Assembly: GCA_016719465.1 (NCBI GenBank)
Contig: JADJYY010000018.1
Location: 1-64,000 of the forward strand
DNA length: 64,000 nt
From: Hydrogenophilales bacterium
GTDB taxonomy: Bacteria; Pseudomonadota; Gammaproteobacteria; Burkholderiales; Thiobacillaceae
Direction of reading: 5' to 3'
Position 1 is the stretch's first letter. Every line of letters starts with the position of its first letter. Below are positions 17,028-25,489 of this stretch, one piece after another. A model generated the notes under the pieces. It searched no databases, had not been told where the DNA came from, and saw only the letters and a program-made list of their open reading frames with translations. The position numbers and the translations under genes are program-made.

Positions 17028-17390
17028 ATGAACCTGTTTCCCTCTCTGCTTGTTTTTTCCATCTCCGCCGCCGCCTTCGCCGCTGCCCAGGTCGCGACGG
17101 CGAGCCCCGATGCCGGCATGAAGCAGCCCGCCGCGGTGTCCCGAGACGCCAAACTGACCCAGACCGCCAAGGTGCTCGGCACCATCAAGGCGCCCCCCTA
17201 CAACTACATCGAGGCGGCCCAGGGCAAGAACACGATCTGGCTGGCCACCACCACGATCGCGGTTCAGAAGGGTGACGTGATCCGCTTCGACGAGGGCATG
17301 GTCATGAACGATTTCTACAGCAAGACCCTGAAGCGCACCTTCCCCAGCATCCTGTTCGTGAACACCCTGGTGGTCGGCAACGGCAAGTAG
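17028..17390 (+). CDS. Periplasmic NrfJ-like OB-fold protein
   Basis: 120 aa. Signal peptide (LLVFSISAAAFAAAQVATA), then a small beta-rich domain: KVLGTIKAPPYNYIEAAQG, TIWLATTTIAVQKGDVIRF, MNDFYSKTLKRTF. The pattern 'VLETxxxGxYTYIxV...xWVA...xVKxGDxIxF...MxxFxSKTLxRTF' is that of the NrfJ-related OB-fold proteins found beside anaerobic respiratory genes. No cofactor motif is visible. Its position after norB suggests a respiratory link, but it lies beyond the terminator. Confidence 0.7.
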   Translation: MNLFPSLLVFSISAAAFAAAQVATASPDAGMKQPAAVSRDAKLTQTAKVLGTIKAPPYNYIEAAQGKNTIWLATTTIAVQKGDVIRFDEGMVMNDFYSKTLKRTFPSILFVNTLVVGNGK

Positions 17391-17415
17391 GCGCCGCCAC
17401 GCCCGGTCGGGATCA

Positions 17416-18081
17416 TCAGTCCGCATCGCATCGGCGGCCGGTGAGGGGCACGAAGGACACGCCCAGCACCTCCCGCGCGTCGATACCGCCATCGGCGCGT
17501 TTTTCCAGCACCATGAGTTCCTGGAACCCGCCCGGCCGGCCGACCGGCATGACCAGGCGGGTACCCGGCCTGAGTTGTGCCGCCAGGGCGGGTGGCACAA
17601 CCGGCGCGGCGGCGGTGACGATGATGCCGTCGTAGGGGGCGTGGGCCGGCCATCCGTCATGGCCGTCGGCGCAATGCACCGCCACGTTGCGGTACCCCAG
17701 GGATTCCAGGCGGCCCGTGGCCGCGGCGGCCAGTTCCGGAATGATCTCCAGGCTGTGGACCTGTTTCACCAGGCGGCTCAGCACCGCCGCCTGATAGCCG
17801 GAGCCGCAACCGATTTCCAGGATGGTGTCGCCGGCCTCGGGTTCCAGCAGGTCGGTCATCAAGGCGACGATGTAGGGCTGGGAGATGGTCTGGCCGTGGC
17901 CGATGGGCAGCGGACCGTTGTCGAAGGCCCGGTGGCGCAGTTGCTCGGGCACGAAGGCATCCCTGGGCACGGTCCCCATGGCCGCCATGACCCGCTCATC
18001 CAGCGCGTCCTTGCGCAGGTATTGCCGGGTCATTTCCACCTCCTGGCGGATGTCCCGCAGCATCTGTTCCCGGGTATTCAT
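17416..18081 (-). CDS. pcm: Protein-L-isoaspartate O-methyltransferase
   Basis: 221 aa. The SAM-binding motif I is TILEIGCGSGYQAAVL, preceded by the family segment NGPLPIGHGQTISQPYIVA. It repairs isoaspartyl residues in aged proteins by methylation. The size and motifs are standard. It converges with the OB-fold gene (25 bases between stops) and is divergent from the Rap1a/Tai gene. Confidence 0.95.
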   Translation of the reverse strand: MNTREQMLRDIRQEVEMTRQYLRKDALDERVMAAMGTVPRDAFVPEQLRHRAFDNGPLPIGHGQTISQPYIVALMTDLLEPEAGDTILEIGCGSGYQAAVLSRLVKQVHSLEIIPELAAAATGRLESLGYRNVAVHCADGHDGWPAHAPYDGIIVTAAAPVVPPALAAQLRPGTRLVMPVGRPGGFQELMVLEKRADGGIDAREVLGVSFVPLTGRRCDAD

Positions 18082-18211
18082 GGCCGTCGCCTCCTCGGTT
18101 CGGGTTCGTCGGGGTATGTCGCCTGGGAAAAGTTACGCCGAAGGCCTGGTCGGCGCCATGGTCTTGCATAGAATCACGGCTTTCCCACCCGATCCCGCCG
18201 CGAGGGCCGCG

Positions 18212-18575
18212 ATGCCAATCAAGAAGTATCCGGTCATGGCGCGCCTGGCGCTGCTGTCCGTCCTGTCGGGTCCGCCGGTCGGCCGCCGCCGCGACGCCCC
18301 AGGGCAACGACGGCAACTTCGTCCTGCGCATGTGCAAGGGCGCTGACAAGGTGAAGGCCTTGTCGGTCATGTGTCACAGCTACCTGAGCGGCCACATGGA
18401 CGCGGCGCGCCACTATGGCAAATCGGGGTTCTGCCTCGGGGAAGGCGACAAGGAGAAGGCGCCGGCGGTGCTGGTGGCGTGGATCACCGCCCACCCGGAG
18501 TCCCTGTCCCAGCCGGCGGGATCGGTGCTGCACAAGGCCCTCGCCGAGCATTTCCCCTGCAAGGGCGGGAAGTAG
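18212..18575 (+). pseudogene. Rap1a/Tai-family secreted protein, frameshift in signal peptide
   Basis: MARLALLSVLSG (or MPIKKYPV... from 18212) is a signal peptide in one frame; about 18265-18280 the frame must shift to continue with AAAATPQGNDGNFVLRMCKG, the mature domain. That ends CLGEGDKEKAPAVLVAWI...HKALAEHFPC. The spacing of Cys residues and the LxxMCxG...FCLxEG pattern match the Rap1a/Tai family, known as immunity proteins against Tae amidases but also common as orphans. No T6SS effector is nearby. The single indel may be an error. Confidence 0.6.
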
Positions 18576-18576
18576 G

Positions 18577-19317
18577 GTGCTCGCCGATGGGCGCGAGATC
18601 CTGCCGGTTCTCTACCGGGATGAATGGCTGATCGCCGTCCACAAGCCCGCGGGCTTGCTGGTGCACCGCAGCGTCCTGGATCGCCACGAAACCCGTTTCG
18701 CCCTGCAGATCCTGCGCGACCAGATCGGCCAGACGGTGTATCCGGCCCATCGGCTGGATAAAGGCACGTCCGGGGTGCTCCTGTTCGCCCTGGACCGGGA
18801 GGTGGGGCGGGCCCTGGCGGACCGCTTCGAGGGTGGCGAGGTGGAGAAGCGATACCTGGCCGTGGTGCGCGGTCACCCGCCCGAGGCCGGGGTGGTGGAC
18901 CATGCCCTGGTGCCTCTGGCCGACCACCACGCGGGTCTGGCGCCAGGGCGCCGGCCCCAGCCCGCCGTGACCCGTTATCGCCGCCTGGCGCGGGTGGAAT
19001 TGCCCCACCGGGTCGACCGCTATCCCACCAGCCGCTACGCCCTGGTGGAACTGATGCCGTTGACCGGCCGCCGGCATCAGTTGCGCCGCCACATGAAGCA
19101 CATCGCCCACCCCATCATCGGCGACGCCACCCATGGCAAGGGCAGGCACAACCGCCTGTTCCAGGAACTGTTCGGCTGCCGGCGGTTGTTGCTGGCGGCC
19201 ATGGAATTGCGCTTGCGGCATCCCGTGGGCGATGCGCCCTTGATCCTGCGGGCGCCCCTGGCGGCGGATTTCGCCGATGTGCTGGTCCGCCTGGGTTGGA
19301 GCGGCCAGCCGGGCTAG
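18577..19317 (+). CDS. truC: tRNA pseudouridine(65) synthase TruC-like
   Basis: 246 aa of the RluA/TruC family. The catalytic segment is HRLDKGTSGVLLFAL (Asp in RLDKGTSG), with EKRYLAVVRG and LTGRRHQLRRHM later. There is no S4 domain, as in TruC. GTG at 18577, two bases after the preceding stop, is the only plausible start. The isoform assignment (TruC) rests on the short N-terminus with LYRDEWLIAVHKPAGLLVH and the RRHMKHI...GRHNRLF region. Confidence 0.88.
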   Translation: MLADGREILPVLYRDEWLIAVHKPAGLLVHRSVLDRHETRFALQILRDQIGQTVYPAHRLDKGTSGVLLFALDREVGRALADRFEGGEVEKRYLAVVRGHPPEAGVVDHALVPLADHHAGLAPGRRPQPAVTRYRRLARVELPHRVDRYPTSRYALVELMPLTGRRHQLRRHMKHIAHPIIGDATHGKGRHNRLFQELFGCRRLLLAAMELRLRHPVGDAPLILRAPLAADFADVLVRLGWSGQPG

Positions 19318-19495
19318 GCAAGGTCGTCGGGATTCGCACTGTTCGGTCGAACAATCGGCGTTTCCAATCCTGGGGCCCGGCAACAAGAATACGTAAGCTA
19401 TTGACGCGTAACATATCAACTGTCGGCACACATGTTGCTCTCTCTCCTTGTCAAGGCAGGTTCCGGTAAAACGACGACTGAACAGTGCAGATCCG

Positions 19496-19903
19496 ATGAG
19501 GCAAAGAAAGACGCTCTTTTCCTGGTTGGGAAGAATGGCTCGCTTGCTCAGGTCAAGCGGCAGGTCCGAGCTCGTCTATGACTCGACAAGGCTGTATTAC
19601 CCATCCCCCAGGTCCGAGGACGAGCTGAGCGGCTTCCCCGATCAGCCGGGCTCCGGGGAAATCCTGGTCGTGGAGATCGAGCAGGTGGAATTCGTGCGGG
19701 AATGGAGCCGAACCATGGCCGAGGAGGCCACGGCCCACGCCAATCCCAGGGCGGTTCCGGAGATCGATCGGCGGCTGCCTCATTTCGACCGGCGTCATCC
19801 CGGCCACGACAGGCGCGCGAGCGATGACCATGGCAGCCGGGAAAAGCCCGTCCTGGCCAACAGTCTGTCGCCACGCGGAAGCCGGCCCGATCGGCTGAAA
19901 TAA
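19496..19903 (+). CDS. Hypothetical protein, weakly supported
   Basis: 135 codons from the ATG at 19496, with no recognisable domain. The start is basic (MRQRKTLFSWLGRMARLL); the middle has EILVVEIEQVEFVREWSR, and the C-terminus is rich in Arg, His and Asp (RRHPGHDRRASDD). No strong ribosome site is seen. It could be a chance frame in a ~660-base space between truC and the DUF2288 gene. The rest of that space (19318-19495) holds nothing I can name. Confidence 0.35.
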   Translation: MRQRKTLFSWLGRMARLLRSSGRSELVYDSTRLYYPSPRSEDELSGFPDQPGSGEILVVEIEQVEFVREWSRTMAEEATAHANPRAVPEIDRRLPHFDRRHPGHDRRASDDHGSREKPVLANSLSPRGSRPDRLK

Positions 19904-19980
19904 TCACCCGGCCGGTCCGCCCGCCTTGGCCAGCCCCGACAGGCTAGAATCCCGCACCTGTCTCACCCCCGCATCCCTCC

Positions 19981-20295
19981 ATGACCGAAGCCGAAGACCT
20001 CCTGCGCGCCAGGCTCAACGCCGAAACCGGCAAGCTGGCCTGGAAGGAGCTCGAGCGCCATTTCGCGCGGGGTGTCGTGGTCAGGGTGGCCGGCGACCTG
20101 GATCTGGTGGAGGTGGCCCTGGCCATGGCGCGGGACGACAAGACGGCCGTGGAAGGCTGGCTGGCCCAGGGCCGGATCGCGCGCGCTTCCCCCGAGGACG
20201 CGCAAACCTGGCATGCCGAACAAAGCCGGTTCTGGGCCGTGGTGGCGGCGCCCTGGGTGCTGGTCCAGGAGGTGGCGTCGCGGCTGGACGGATAG
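19981..20295 (+). CDS. DUF2288-family protein
   Basis: 104 aa. Recognised from LNAETGKLAWKELERHFARG, LDLVEVALAMARDD and WHAEQSRFWAVVAAPWVLVQE, the hallmarks of DUF2288. It is a soluble small alpha/beta protein of unknown role, common in gamma- and betaproteobacteria. ATG at 19981. Confidence 0.8.
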   Translation: MTEAEDLLRARLNAETGKLAWKELERHFARGVVVRVAGDLDLVEVALAMARDDKTAVEGWLAQGRIARASPEDAQTWHAEQSRFWAVVAAPWVLVQEVASRLDG

Positions 20296-20352
20296 ACCTG
20301 ACGCGGAAAAGGCGGTAAATGGCGATGGGTGAAGGGTGATCAAAAGCCAAGC

Positions 20353-20457
20353 CCCCTCACCCCTCACCCCTCACCCCTCACCCCTCACCCCTCACCCCTC
20401 ACCCCTCACCCCTCACCCCTCACCCCTCACCCCTCACCCCTCACCCCTCACCCCTCA
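20353..20457 (+). repeat. Heptanucleotide tandem array, 15 copies of CCCCTCA
   Basis: Exactly 15 perfect units of 7 bases (105 bases), ending 12 bases before the yaeQ ATG. The array is open in the yaeQ frame and would encode a repeating 7-residue unit (PLTPHPS) from a GTG at 20329. Because the unit is not a multiple of three, gain or loss of one copy would change the frame of that upstream reading frame relative to yaeQ. Confidence 0.95.
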
Positions 20458-20469
20458 CCCGTCCTCCCC

Positions 20470-21018
20470 ATGGCCATCAAAGCAACCATCTTCAAAGCCG
20501 ATCTCCAGATCGCCGACATGGACCGCAACTATTACGCGGACCACAGCCTGACCCTGGCCCGCCATCCCTCGGAAACCGACGAGCGCATGATGGTCCGCCT
20601 GCTGGCCTTCACCCTCTACGCCCACGAGCAACTGGGATTCGGCAAGGGGCTGTGCGTGGACGACGAGCCCGACCTGTGGCGCAAGGATCTGACCGGCGCC
20701 ATCGAACTCTGGATCGACGTGGGCCTGCCCGACGAGAAATGGACGCGCAAGGCCTGCGGCCGCGCGCGACAGGTGGTGATCGTGAGCTATGGCGGCCGCC
20801 AGGCGGATATCTGGTGGGAACAGGCCAGGAGCAAGCTGGAGCGCCAGGGCAACCTGCGTGTCATCAACCTGCCCCAGGCCGCCACCCAGGCCCTGGCCGC
20901 CCTGGCCAACCGCACCATGCGGCTGCAATGCAGCATCCAGGATGGCCATGTGTGGATCACGGACGGGCAGGACACGGTCCAGGTCGAACCGCTGCAACTG
21001 ATGCCTTCACCGCGCTGA
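20470..21018 (+). CDS. yaeQ: YaeQ family protein
   Basis: 182 aa starting MAIKATIFKADLQIADMDRN. The PD-(D/E)XK-like YaeQ features are visible: HPSETDERMMVRLLAFTLYA, DLTGAIELWIDVGLPDE, KACGRARQVVIVSYG. The length is that of the family. No Shine-Dalgarno lies before the ATG; the CCCCTCA array takes that place, so translation may be leaderless, weak or coupled to the in-frame upstream reading. YaeQ has been linked to suppression of transcription-factor loss, but its activity is unknown. Confidence 0.92.
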   Translation: MAIKATIFKADLQIADMDRNYYADHSLTLARHPSETDERMMVRLLAFTLYAHEQLGFGKGLCVDDEPDLWRKDLTGAIELWIDVGLPDEKWTRKACGRARQVVIVSYGGRQADIWWEQARSKLERQGNLRVINLPQAATQALAALANRTMRLQCSIQDGHVWITDGQDTVQVEPLQLMPSPR

Positions 21019-21022
21019 GCTC

Positions 21023-21256
21023 ATGGCCGCTCCCGTGCAAACCCTCGATTTCCGCCTCACCGGTGACTACGTCGAATTGTGCAACCTGCTCAAACTGGCC
21101 GGCGTGGCGGCCAGCGGCGGCCAGGGCAAGGCCTTGGTGGCGGCGGGGGAGGTGCGGGTGGACGGCCGGCCCGAAAGCCGCAAGACGGCCAAGATCCGCG
21201 CCGGACAGCGGGTGGCGTGCGGCGGCGTGGAAATCCTGGTGAAGGCCGATATCTGA
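21023..21256 (+). CDS. S4-domain RNA-binding protein (YbcJ-like)
   Basis: 77 aa. YVELCNLLKLAGVAASGGQG, AGEVRVDGRPESRKTAKIR and GQRVACGGVEILVK are the small YbcJ/YaaA-type S4 domain. It binds structured RNA, possibly in ribosome assembly. It starts 5 bases after yaeQ and is probably co-transcribed. Confidence 0.9.
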   Translation: MAAPVQTLDFRLTGDYVELCNLLKLAGVAASGGQGKALVAAGEVRVDGRPESRKTAKIRAGQRVACGGVEILVKADI

Positions 21257-21261
21257 AGGGC

Positions 21262-21576
21262 TCAGAACCGCAGCAGGGCCTGTTTGCCCTGCCGCATGCG
21301 CGCCGCCGCCGCGCGCATTTCGGCGGCGACATCCCGGTTGCACGCGCAGGCCGCTTCCCGCTCCAGCAGAAGTTCCTGGTGGGCCCGCGCGTAGGCTTGC
21401 CGCTGGTCCCCGGGAGGGAGGCGCGCCAGGGTCGCGGCATGGTCGGCGCATTCCTTTTCCGTCATCAGGGGATGGCAGGTCCCAGGCGCGCCGACATCGC
21501 CCCGTTCCGCCCAGGCCATGCCCGCCATGCTCGACAGGGACCATGTCACAAGCACCGCCTTCAGCCGCATTTTCAT
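21262..21576 (-). CDS. Small secreted cysteine-containing protein
   Basis: 104 aa from the ATG at 21576 with GAGGAG upstream. A signal peptide (RLKAVLVTWSLSSMAGMAWA) is followed by a mature part with four Cys (TCHPLMTEKECADH and ACACNRDV) and an Ala/Arg-rich helix. I do not recognise the family. It converges with the S4 gene. Confidence 0.65.
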   Translation of the reverse strand: MKMRLKAVLVTWSLSSMAGMAWAERGDVGAPGTCHPLMTEKECADHAATLARLPPGDQRQAYARAHQELLLEREAACACNRDVAAEMRAAAARMRQGKQALLRF

Positions 21577-21890
21577 GACAATCTCCTCGTGGGATCCGGT
21601 GATTCCTTGCCGGGCCGGGTGGTGCCGGCCGCCTGACCCCGGGTTCACCCACGCAATTCGCGTACCAAATTGCCAGGCCAATCCTCCTCGCCTTGAAAAC
21701 ACATGGGAATCATGGTGTTATGGACTTGTTCCGGATGGGGTTCGCCTCGCGGCCTGGCCGCCGCGCCATGTTCTTGCACTCGCGGCGGGCGGCGATGCGC
21801 CGGGATGGTGCGTGGCGAAGGGTTTCCCGGGCTCACGCTCGGGTCGACTTGCCCCTATGATTGCGATCATTCCCAGAGAGGAGACGCACA
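21577..21890. promoter_or_regulatory. Divergent intergenic region with FNR/CRP-like palindrome
   Basis: 314 bases without a gene. At 21857-21870 lies ATGATTGCGATCAT, a perfect palindrome with the TGAT-N4-ATCA core of FNR/CRP-type sites (8 of 10 matches to TTGAT-N4-ATCAA). It is only 20 bases before the ATG at 21891, so if used there it would more likely repress or act on a start further upstream. Confidence 0.4.
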
Positions 21891-22295
21891 ATGCAGGACT
21901 CCACCCCCCAGGCGACCCTCATGCCCAAGGACGGCATGGTCAAGCTCGCCCATGTGATGTACGGGCTCCACGCCTTCAGCGCATTGACCGGCCTGGTGAG
22001 CGCCGCCTTCATCGTGACCGCCTTCCTGTCCGGCTGGCCGTCCATCATCGCCGTGGTGCTCAACTACATGAACCAGCGCGAGGTGCGCGGCACCTATCTG
22101 GAGTCCCATTTCCGCTGGCAGCTCCGCACCTTCTGGTTCGCGTTGCTCTGGGTGGTGGTGGCCCTTGCGCTGGCGTTCACCCTGATCGGCATACCCGTCG
22201 CCCTTGTCCTGGCGCTGGGGGTGGGCATCTGGGTGTTGTATCGCCTGGCCCGGGGCTGGAGCGCCCTGGGGGCGGAACGGCCCATGCCGTTTTGA
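21891..22295 (+). CDS. Small integral membrane protein
   Basis: 134 aa; ATG at 21891 with GAGAGGAG eleven bases upstream. Three helices are predicted (about 18-40, 43-58 weaker, and 80-115), with the motif LNYMNQREVRGTYLESHFRW between helices, as in small DUF4870-like or related membrane proteins. Function unknown. The preceding palindrome at 21857 may regulate it. Confidence 0.75.
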   Translation: MQDSTPQATLMPKDGMVKLAHVMYGLHAFSALTGLVSAAFIVTAFLSGWPSIIAVVLNYMNQREVRGTYLESHFRWQLRTFWFALLWVVVALALAFTLIGIPVALVLALGVGIWVLYRLARGWSALGAERPMPF

Positions 22296-22354
22296 GGGGC
22301 CGGGAGACAGGGGTAGCGCCGGTTCCGGCGTTTCAAACTCACGAAAGGATCGCC

Positions 22355-22861
22355 ATGAGCAGGAAAGTCCTCGTTTGCATCGCCGCCGCGTTGTTGGTCG
22401 CCTCCGTTCCGGTCCTGGCTGATGAAGACGCGTTCGACAAGGCCATCCACGAATACGGCTGCGCCGACTACCCCAAGGCTTACCGGCTGATCGTGCCCCT
22501 GGCGGATGGCGGCCATGCCCTGGCCCAGTACCAGCGGGGGCTGATGCTGGAACAGGGCCAGGGCATCGAGGCGGACCTGGTGGAAGCCTTCAAGTGGTAC
22601 AAGAAGGCCGCCGACCAGGGCATCGCCGATGCCTATTTCGCCCTGGGCCAGATTTATCACAAGGGCGTCGCCGTTCCCCGTGACGCCATCCAGGCCTACG
22701 CCGCGTTCGACGTGGCCGCCACCCTGGGCCATGCCGTATCCGGAGACTGGCGCGGCATGGTGTCCAACACCCTGGGGATGGAAGAGCTGGCGAAGGCCCA
22801 GAAAGTGGCGGCGGAACTGTTGGCCAGGCGCCCGGCGGGCGCCCTCGACCCGATCAGATGA
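22355..22861 (+). CDS. Secreted Sel1-repeat protein
   Basis: 168 aa. Signal peptide (VLVCIAAALLVASVPVLA), then Sel1-like repeats: ALAQYQRGLMLEQGQGIEAD, EAFKWYKKAADQGIADAYFA, LGQIYHKGVAVPRDAIQAYA. Such TPR-like periplasmic proteins mediate protein contacts. ATG at 22355 with GAAAGGA upstream. Converges with trhP. Confidence 0.85.
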   Translation: MSRKVLVCIAAALLVASVPVLADEDAFDKAIHEYGCADYPKAYRLIVPLADGGHALAQYQRGLMLEQGQGIEADLVEAFKWYKKAADQGIADAYFALGQIYHKGVAVPRDAIQAYAAFDVAATLGHAVSGDWRGMVSNTLGMEELAKAQKVAAELLARRPAGALDPIR

Positions 22862-22898
22862 AGCGTTGATCAGGCGTCAATAAGACGTTAATAACGCG

Positions 22899-24182
22899 TC
22901 AAATAAAGCGGGCCAGGAAGGCCCCTTCGCATCCCGCCGGCAGGGGAACGCGCACCCGGTGGCCGCTGCCGGGGGCCACCTCCACGGGGAAACCGTCCCG
23001 GTCGCGCATGGCTTCCACCCGGATTTCCCGGTTGCCGGCCGGGTGGATGATCTCCAGCCGGTCTCCTACCGAGAATTTGTTCTTCACTTCGATCTCGGCC
23101 AGGCCGTCCGCGCCGTAGGCCAGCAGGTCGCCGACGTAGAGGCTGCGGTCCGATTCGGACACGCCGCGCAGGTAGTTCTGGTAGTCCCGGTCCGGGTGGC
23201 GCTGGAAGAAACCGCCGGTGTAGCCCCGGTTGGCCAGGCCTTCCAGTTCCCGCACCAGTTCGACCTGGAGCGGCCGTCCGGCGACGGCGTCGTCGATGGC
23301 CCGGCGGTAGGCCTGGCAGGTGCGGGCCACGTAGTAGGGCGATTTGGTGCGGCCCTCGATCTTGAGGGAATCCACGCCGATCTCCACCAGGCGCTGGACA
23401 TGCTCGATGGCGCGCAGATCCTTGGAGTTGAGCACGTAGGTGCCGTGCTCGTCCTCCTCCACCGGCATGAGCTGGCCGGGGCGGGTGCCTTCCTCCAGCA
23501 GCCAGACACGGTCCGCCAGCGCCACAGCGTCACCGGTGCCGTTTTCCTCGGCCGGCTTCAACTTGTAATCCCAGCGGCAGGAATTGGTGCAGCTGCCCTG
23601 GTTGGGGTCCCGGTGGTTGAAGTAGCCGGACAGCAGGCAGCGGCCGGAATAGGCCACGCACAGGGCGCCGTGCACGAACACCTCCAGTTCCGTATGCGGG
23701 CATTCCTGGCGGATCTCGGCGATCTCCTCCAGGGACAGTTCCCGCGACAGGATGACCCGGGAGATGCCGTTCCTCGCCCAGAACCTGATGGCGGCGTGGT
23801 TCACCGTGTTGGCCTGGACCGACAGGTGCACCGGCATGTCCGGCCAGTTCTCGCGCACCAGCTCGATCAGGCCCGGGTCGGCCATGATCAGGGCGTCCGG
23901 CCCGAGTTCCACCAGGGGCGCCATATCGGCCAGATAGGTCTTCACCTTGGCGTTGTGGGGGTAGATGTTGCTCACCACGTAGAACCGCCTGCCCAGGGCG
24001 TGGGCGGTGTCGATGCCCGTTTTCAGGGTGGCCAGATCCTTGAAGCTGTTGTTGCGCACCCGCAGGCTGTAGCGCGGCTGGCCGGCGTAGACCGCGTCGG
24101 CGCCGAAGGCTAGGGCGGTGTCCAGCATGGTCAGGGAGCCGGCGGGGGCGAGCAGTTCGGGGGGGCGGGGAAGCGGGGTCAT
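22899..24182 (-). CDS. trhP: tRNA hydroxylation protein TrhP (YegQ), U32 family
   Basis: 427 aa. PELLAPAGSLTMLDTALAFG, GADAVYAGQPRYSLRVRNN and VILSRELSLEEIAEIR match YegQ/TrhP closely; the Fe-S cysteines appear in GALCVAYSGRCLLSGY and GSCTNSCRW. TrhP installs the 5-hydroxyuridine at tRNA position 34 from a prephenate-derived hydroxyl. ATG at 24182; earlier in-frame codons overlap the divergent transporter promoter. This is the third U32 protein in the window, beside UbiU and UbiV. Confidence 0.9.
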   Translation of the reverse strand: MTPLPRPPELLAPAGSLTMLDTALAFGADAVYAGQPRYSLRVRNNSFKDLATLKTGIDTAHALGRRFYVVSNIYPHNAKVKTYLADMAPLVELGPDALIMADPGLIELVRENWPDMPVHLSVQANTVNHAAIRFWARNGISRVILSRELSLEEIAEIRQECPHTELEVFVHGALCVAYSGRCLLSGYFNHRDPNQGSCTNSCRWDYKLKPAEENGTGDAVALADRVWLLEEGTRPGQLMPVEEDEHGTYVLNSKDLRAIEHVQRLVEIGVDSLKIEGRTKSPYYVARTCQAYRRAIDDAVAGRPLQVELVRELEGLANRGYTGGFFQRHPDRDYQNYLRGVSESDRSLYVGDLLAYGADGLAEIEVKNKFSVGDRLEIIHPAGNREIRVEAMRDRDGFPVEVAPGSGHRVRVPLPAGCEGAFLARFI

Positions 24183-24249
24183 GGTCCGGCCTGGAGGGCG
24201 CAATGCGCCATTATCGCGGGGAAGGGTTCCGTTTCGCCCATGGGCGCCT

Positions 24250-25485
24250 ATGATCCTGGCTTCGGATAGCGCTGCCCGCCTCGTGTCTTCCCTTCCCCTG
24301 AACTGGCTCATCCTGCTTGGTGGCCTGGTGGCCATCGGTCCCCTGTCCACCGACATGTACCTGCCCGCCTTTCCCGCCATGGCGCGGGACTTGGGCGGCC
24401 GGCCCGGCGCCATGGCGTACACCCTGGCGAGCTACTTCGTCGGGCTCGCCCTGGGCCAGCTTTTCTACGGCCCGGTCAGCGACCGCTTCGGCCGCAGGCG
24501 TCCCTTCCTGGCGGGATTGGCGCTCTACGTCGTCGCCTCCCTGGGCTGCGCCCTGGCCGGGTCCGCCGAGTCCCTCGTGGCCTGGCGCTTTCTCCAGGCC
24601 CTGGGCGGCTGTTCCAGCATGGTCATCGTGCGCGCGGTGGTGCGCGATCGCTGCGAGGCGCGCGAGGCGGCGAAGGCGTTCTCCATGCTCATCCTGGTCA
24701 TGGGCGTCACGCCCCTGCTGGCGCCCCTGCTGGGGGGCTGGATGGGCGTGAACCTGGGGTGGCGGAGCATTTTCTGGTTCATGCTGCTGTTCGGCGCGCT
24801 GAGCCTGCTGGCGGTGGGGTTCGGCCTGCCGGAAACCCACGACACGCGCCACGAACCGCCCCTGCGGCCAGGCCGGATCCTGGCCGATTACGCCAGCCTG
24901 CTGGCCAGCCGCGCCTTTCTCGGCTACACCCTGGTGGGCGGCTTCGGCTTCGCCGGCATGTTCGCCTACATCGCCAACTCGCCCTTCGTGCTGATCGAGT
25001 TGCACGGTGTCCGGCCCGAGTCCTTCGGCTGGTTCTTCGGCGTCGTCGCCTTCGGCTACGTGGCCGCCAGCCAGATCAACGCCAGATTGCTGAATGTCGC
25101 TCCACCCACCCGGCTGCTGCGCGTGGCGGTTCGGGGACCCGCCCTGGCCGGACTCCTGCTGGTGCTGGGCGAAGCGCTGGTGGGGCCGTCCCTGCCATGG
25201 GTCATGGCGGGGTTCTTCGTGTACGTCGCCAGCATGGGATTCATCGGCCCCAATGCCGCCGCCGCCGCCCTGGCCACCCATGGCCAGATGGCGGGCAAGG
25301 CGTCGGCGCTGATGGGCAGCCTGCAATTCGGCCTGGCCACGCTGGCGGGCGGTCTGGTGGGGCTGTGGCACGACGGCGGCACCCGGCCCCTCATGGTCAT
25401 CATGGCCCTGGGCGGCATCGGCGCCTGGCTGGCGCTGCGCTGGGTGGAGGCGCGCCTCCCCCGGGGCCGCCGTCCCCGGCCCTGA
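24250..25485 (+). CDS. Bcr/CflA-type MFS drug transporter
   Basis: 411 aa, twelve helices. LVAIGPLSTDMYLPAFPAMA and the loop GPVSDRFGRRRPFLAG are typical of the DHA1 Bcr/CflA group that exports drugs with proton antiport. ATG at 24250, 68 bases from the divergent trhP start. Substrate unknown. Confidence 0.88.
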   Translation: MILASDSAARLVSSLPLNWLILLGGLVAIGPLSTDMYLPAFPAMARDLGGRPGAMAYTLASYFVGLALGQLFYGPVSDRFGRRRPFLAGLALYVVASLGCALAGSAESLVAWRFLQALGGCSSMVIVRAVVRDRCEAREAAKAFSMLILVMGVTPLLAPLLGGWMGVNLGWRSIFWFMLLFGALSLLAVGFGLPETHDTRHEPPLRPGRILADYASLLASRAFLGYTLVGGFGFAGMFAYIANSPFVLIELHGVRPESFGWFFGVVAFGYVAASQINARLLNVAPPTRLLRVAVRGPALAGLLLVLGEALVGPSLPWVMAGFFVYVASMGFIGPNAAAAALATHGQMAGKASALMGSLQFGLATLAGGLVGLWHDGGTRPLMVIMALGGIGAWLALRWVEARLPRGRRPRP

Positions 25486-25489
25486 AACA

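Noticed and set aside
18212..18575. T6SS immunity role for the Rap1a/Tai-like protein
   Set aside because: No amidase effector or T6SS gene in the window; family membership alone does not show an immunity function.
20353..20457. CRISPR array or satellite
   Set aside because: The 7-base units have no spacers and no cas genes are near; it is a simple tandem repeat.
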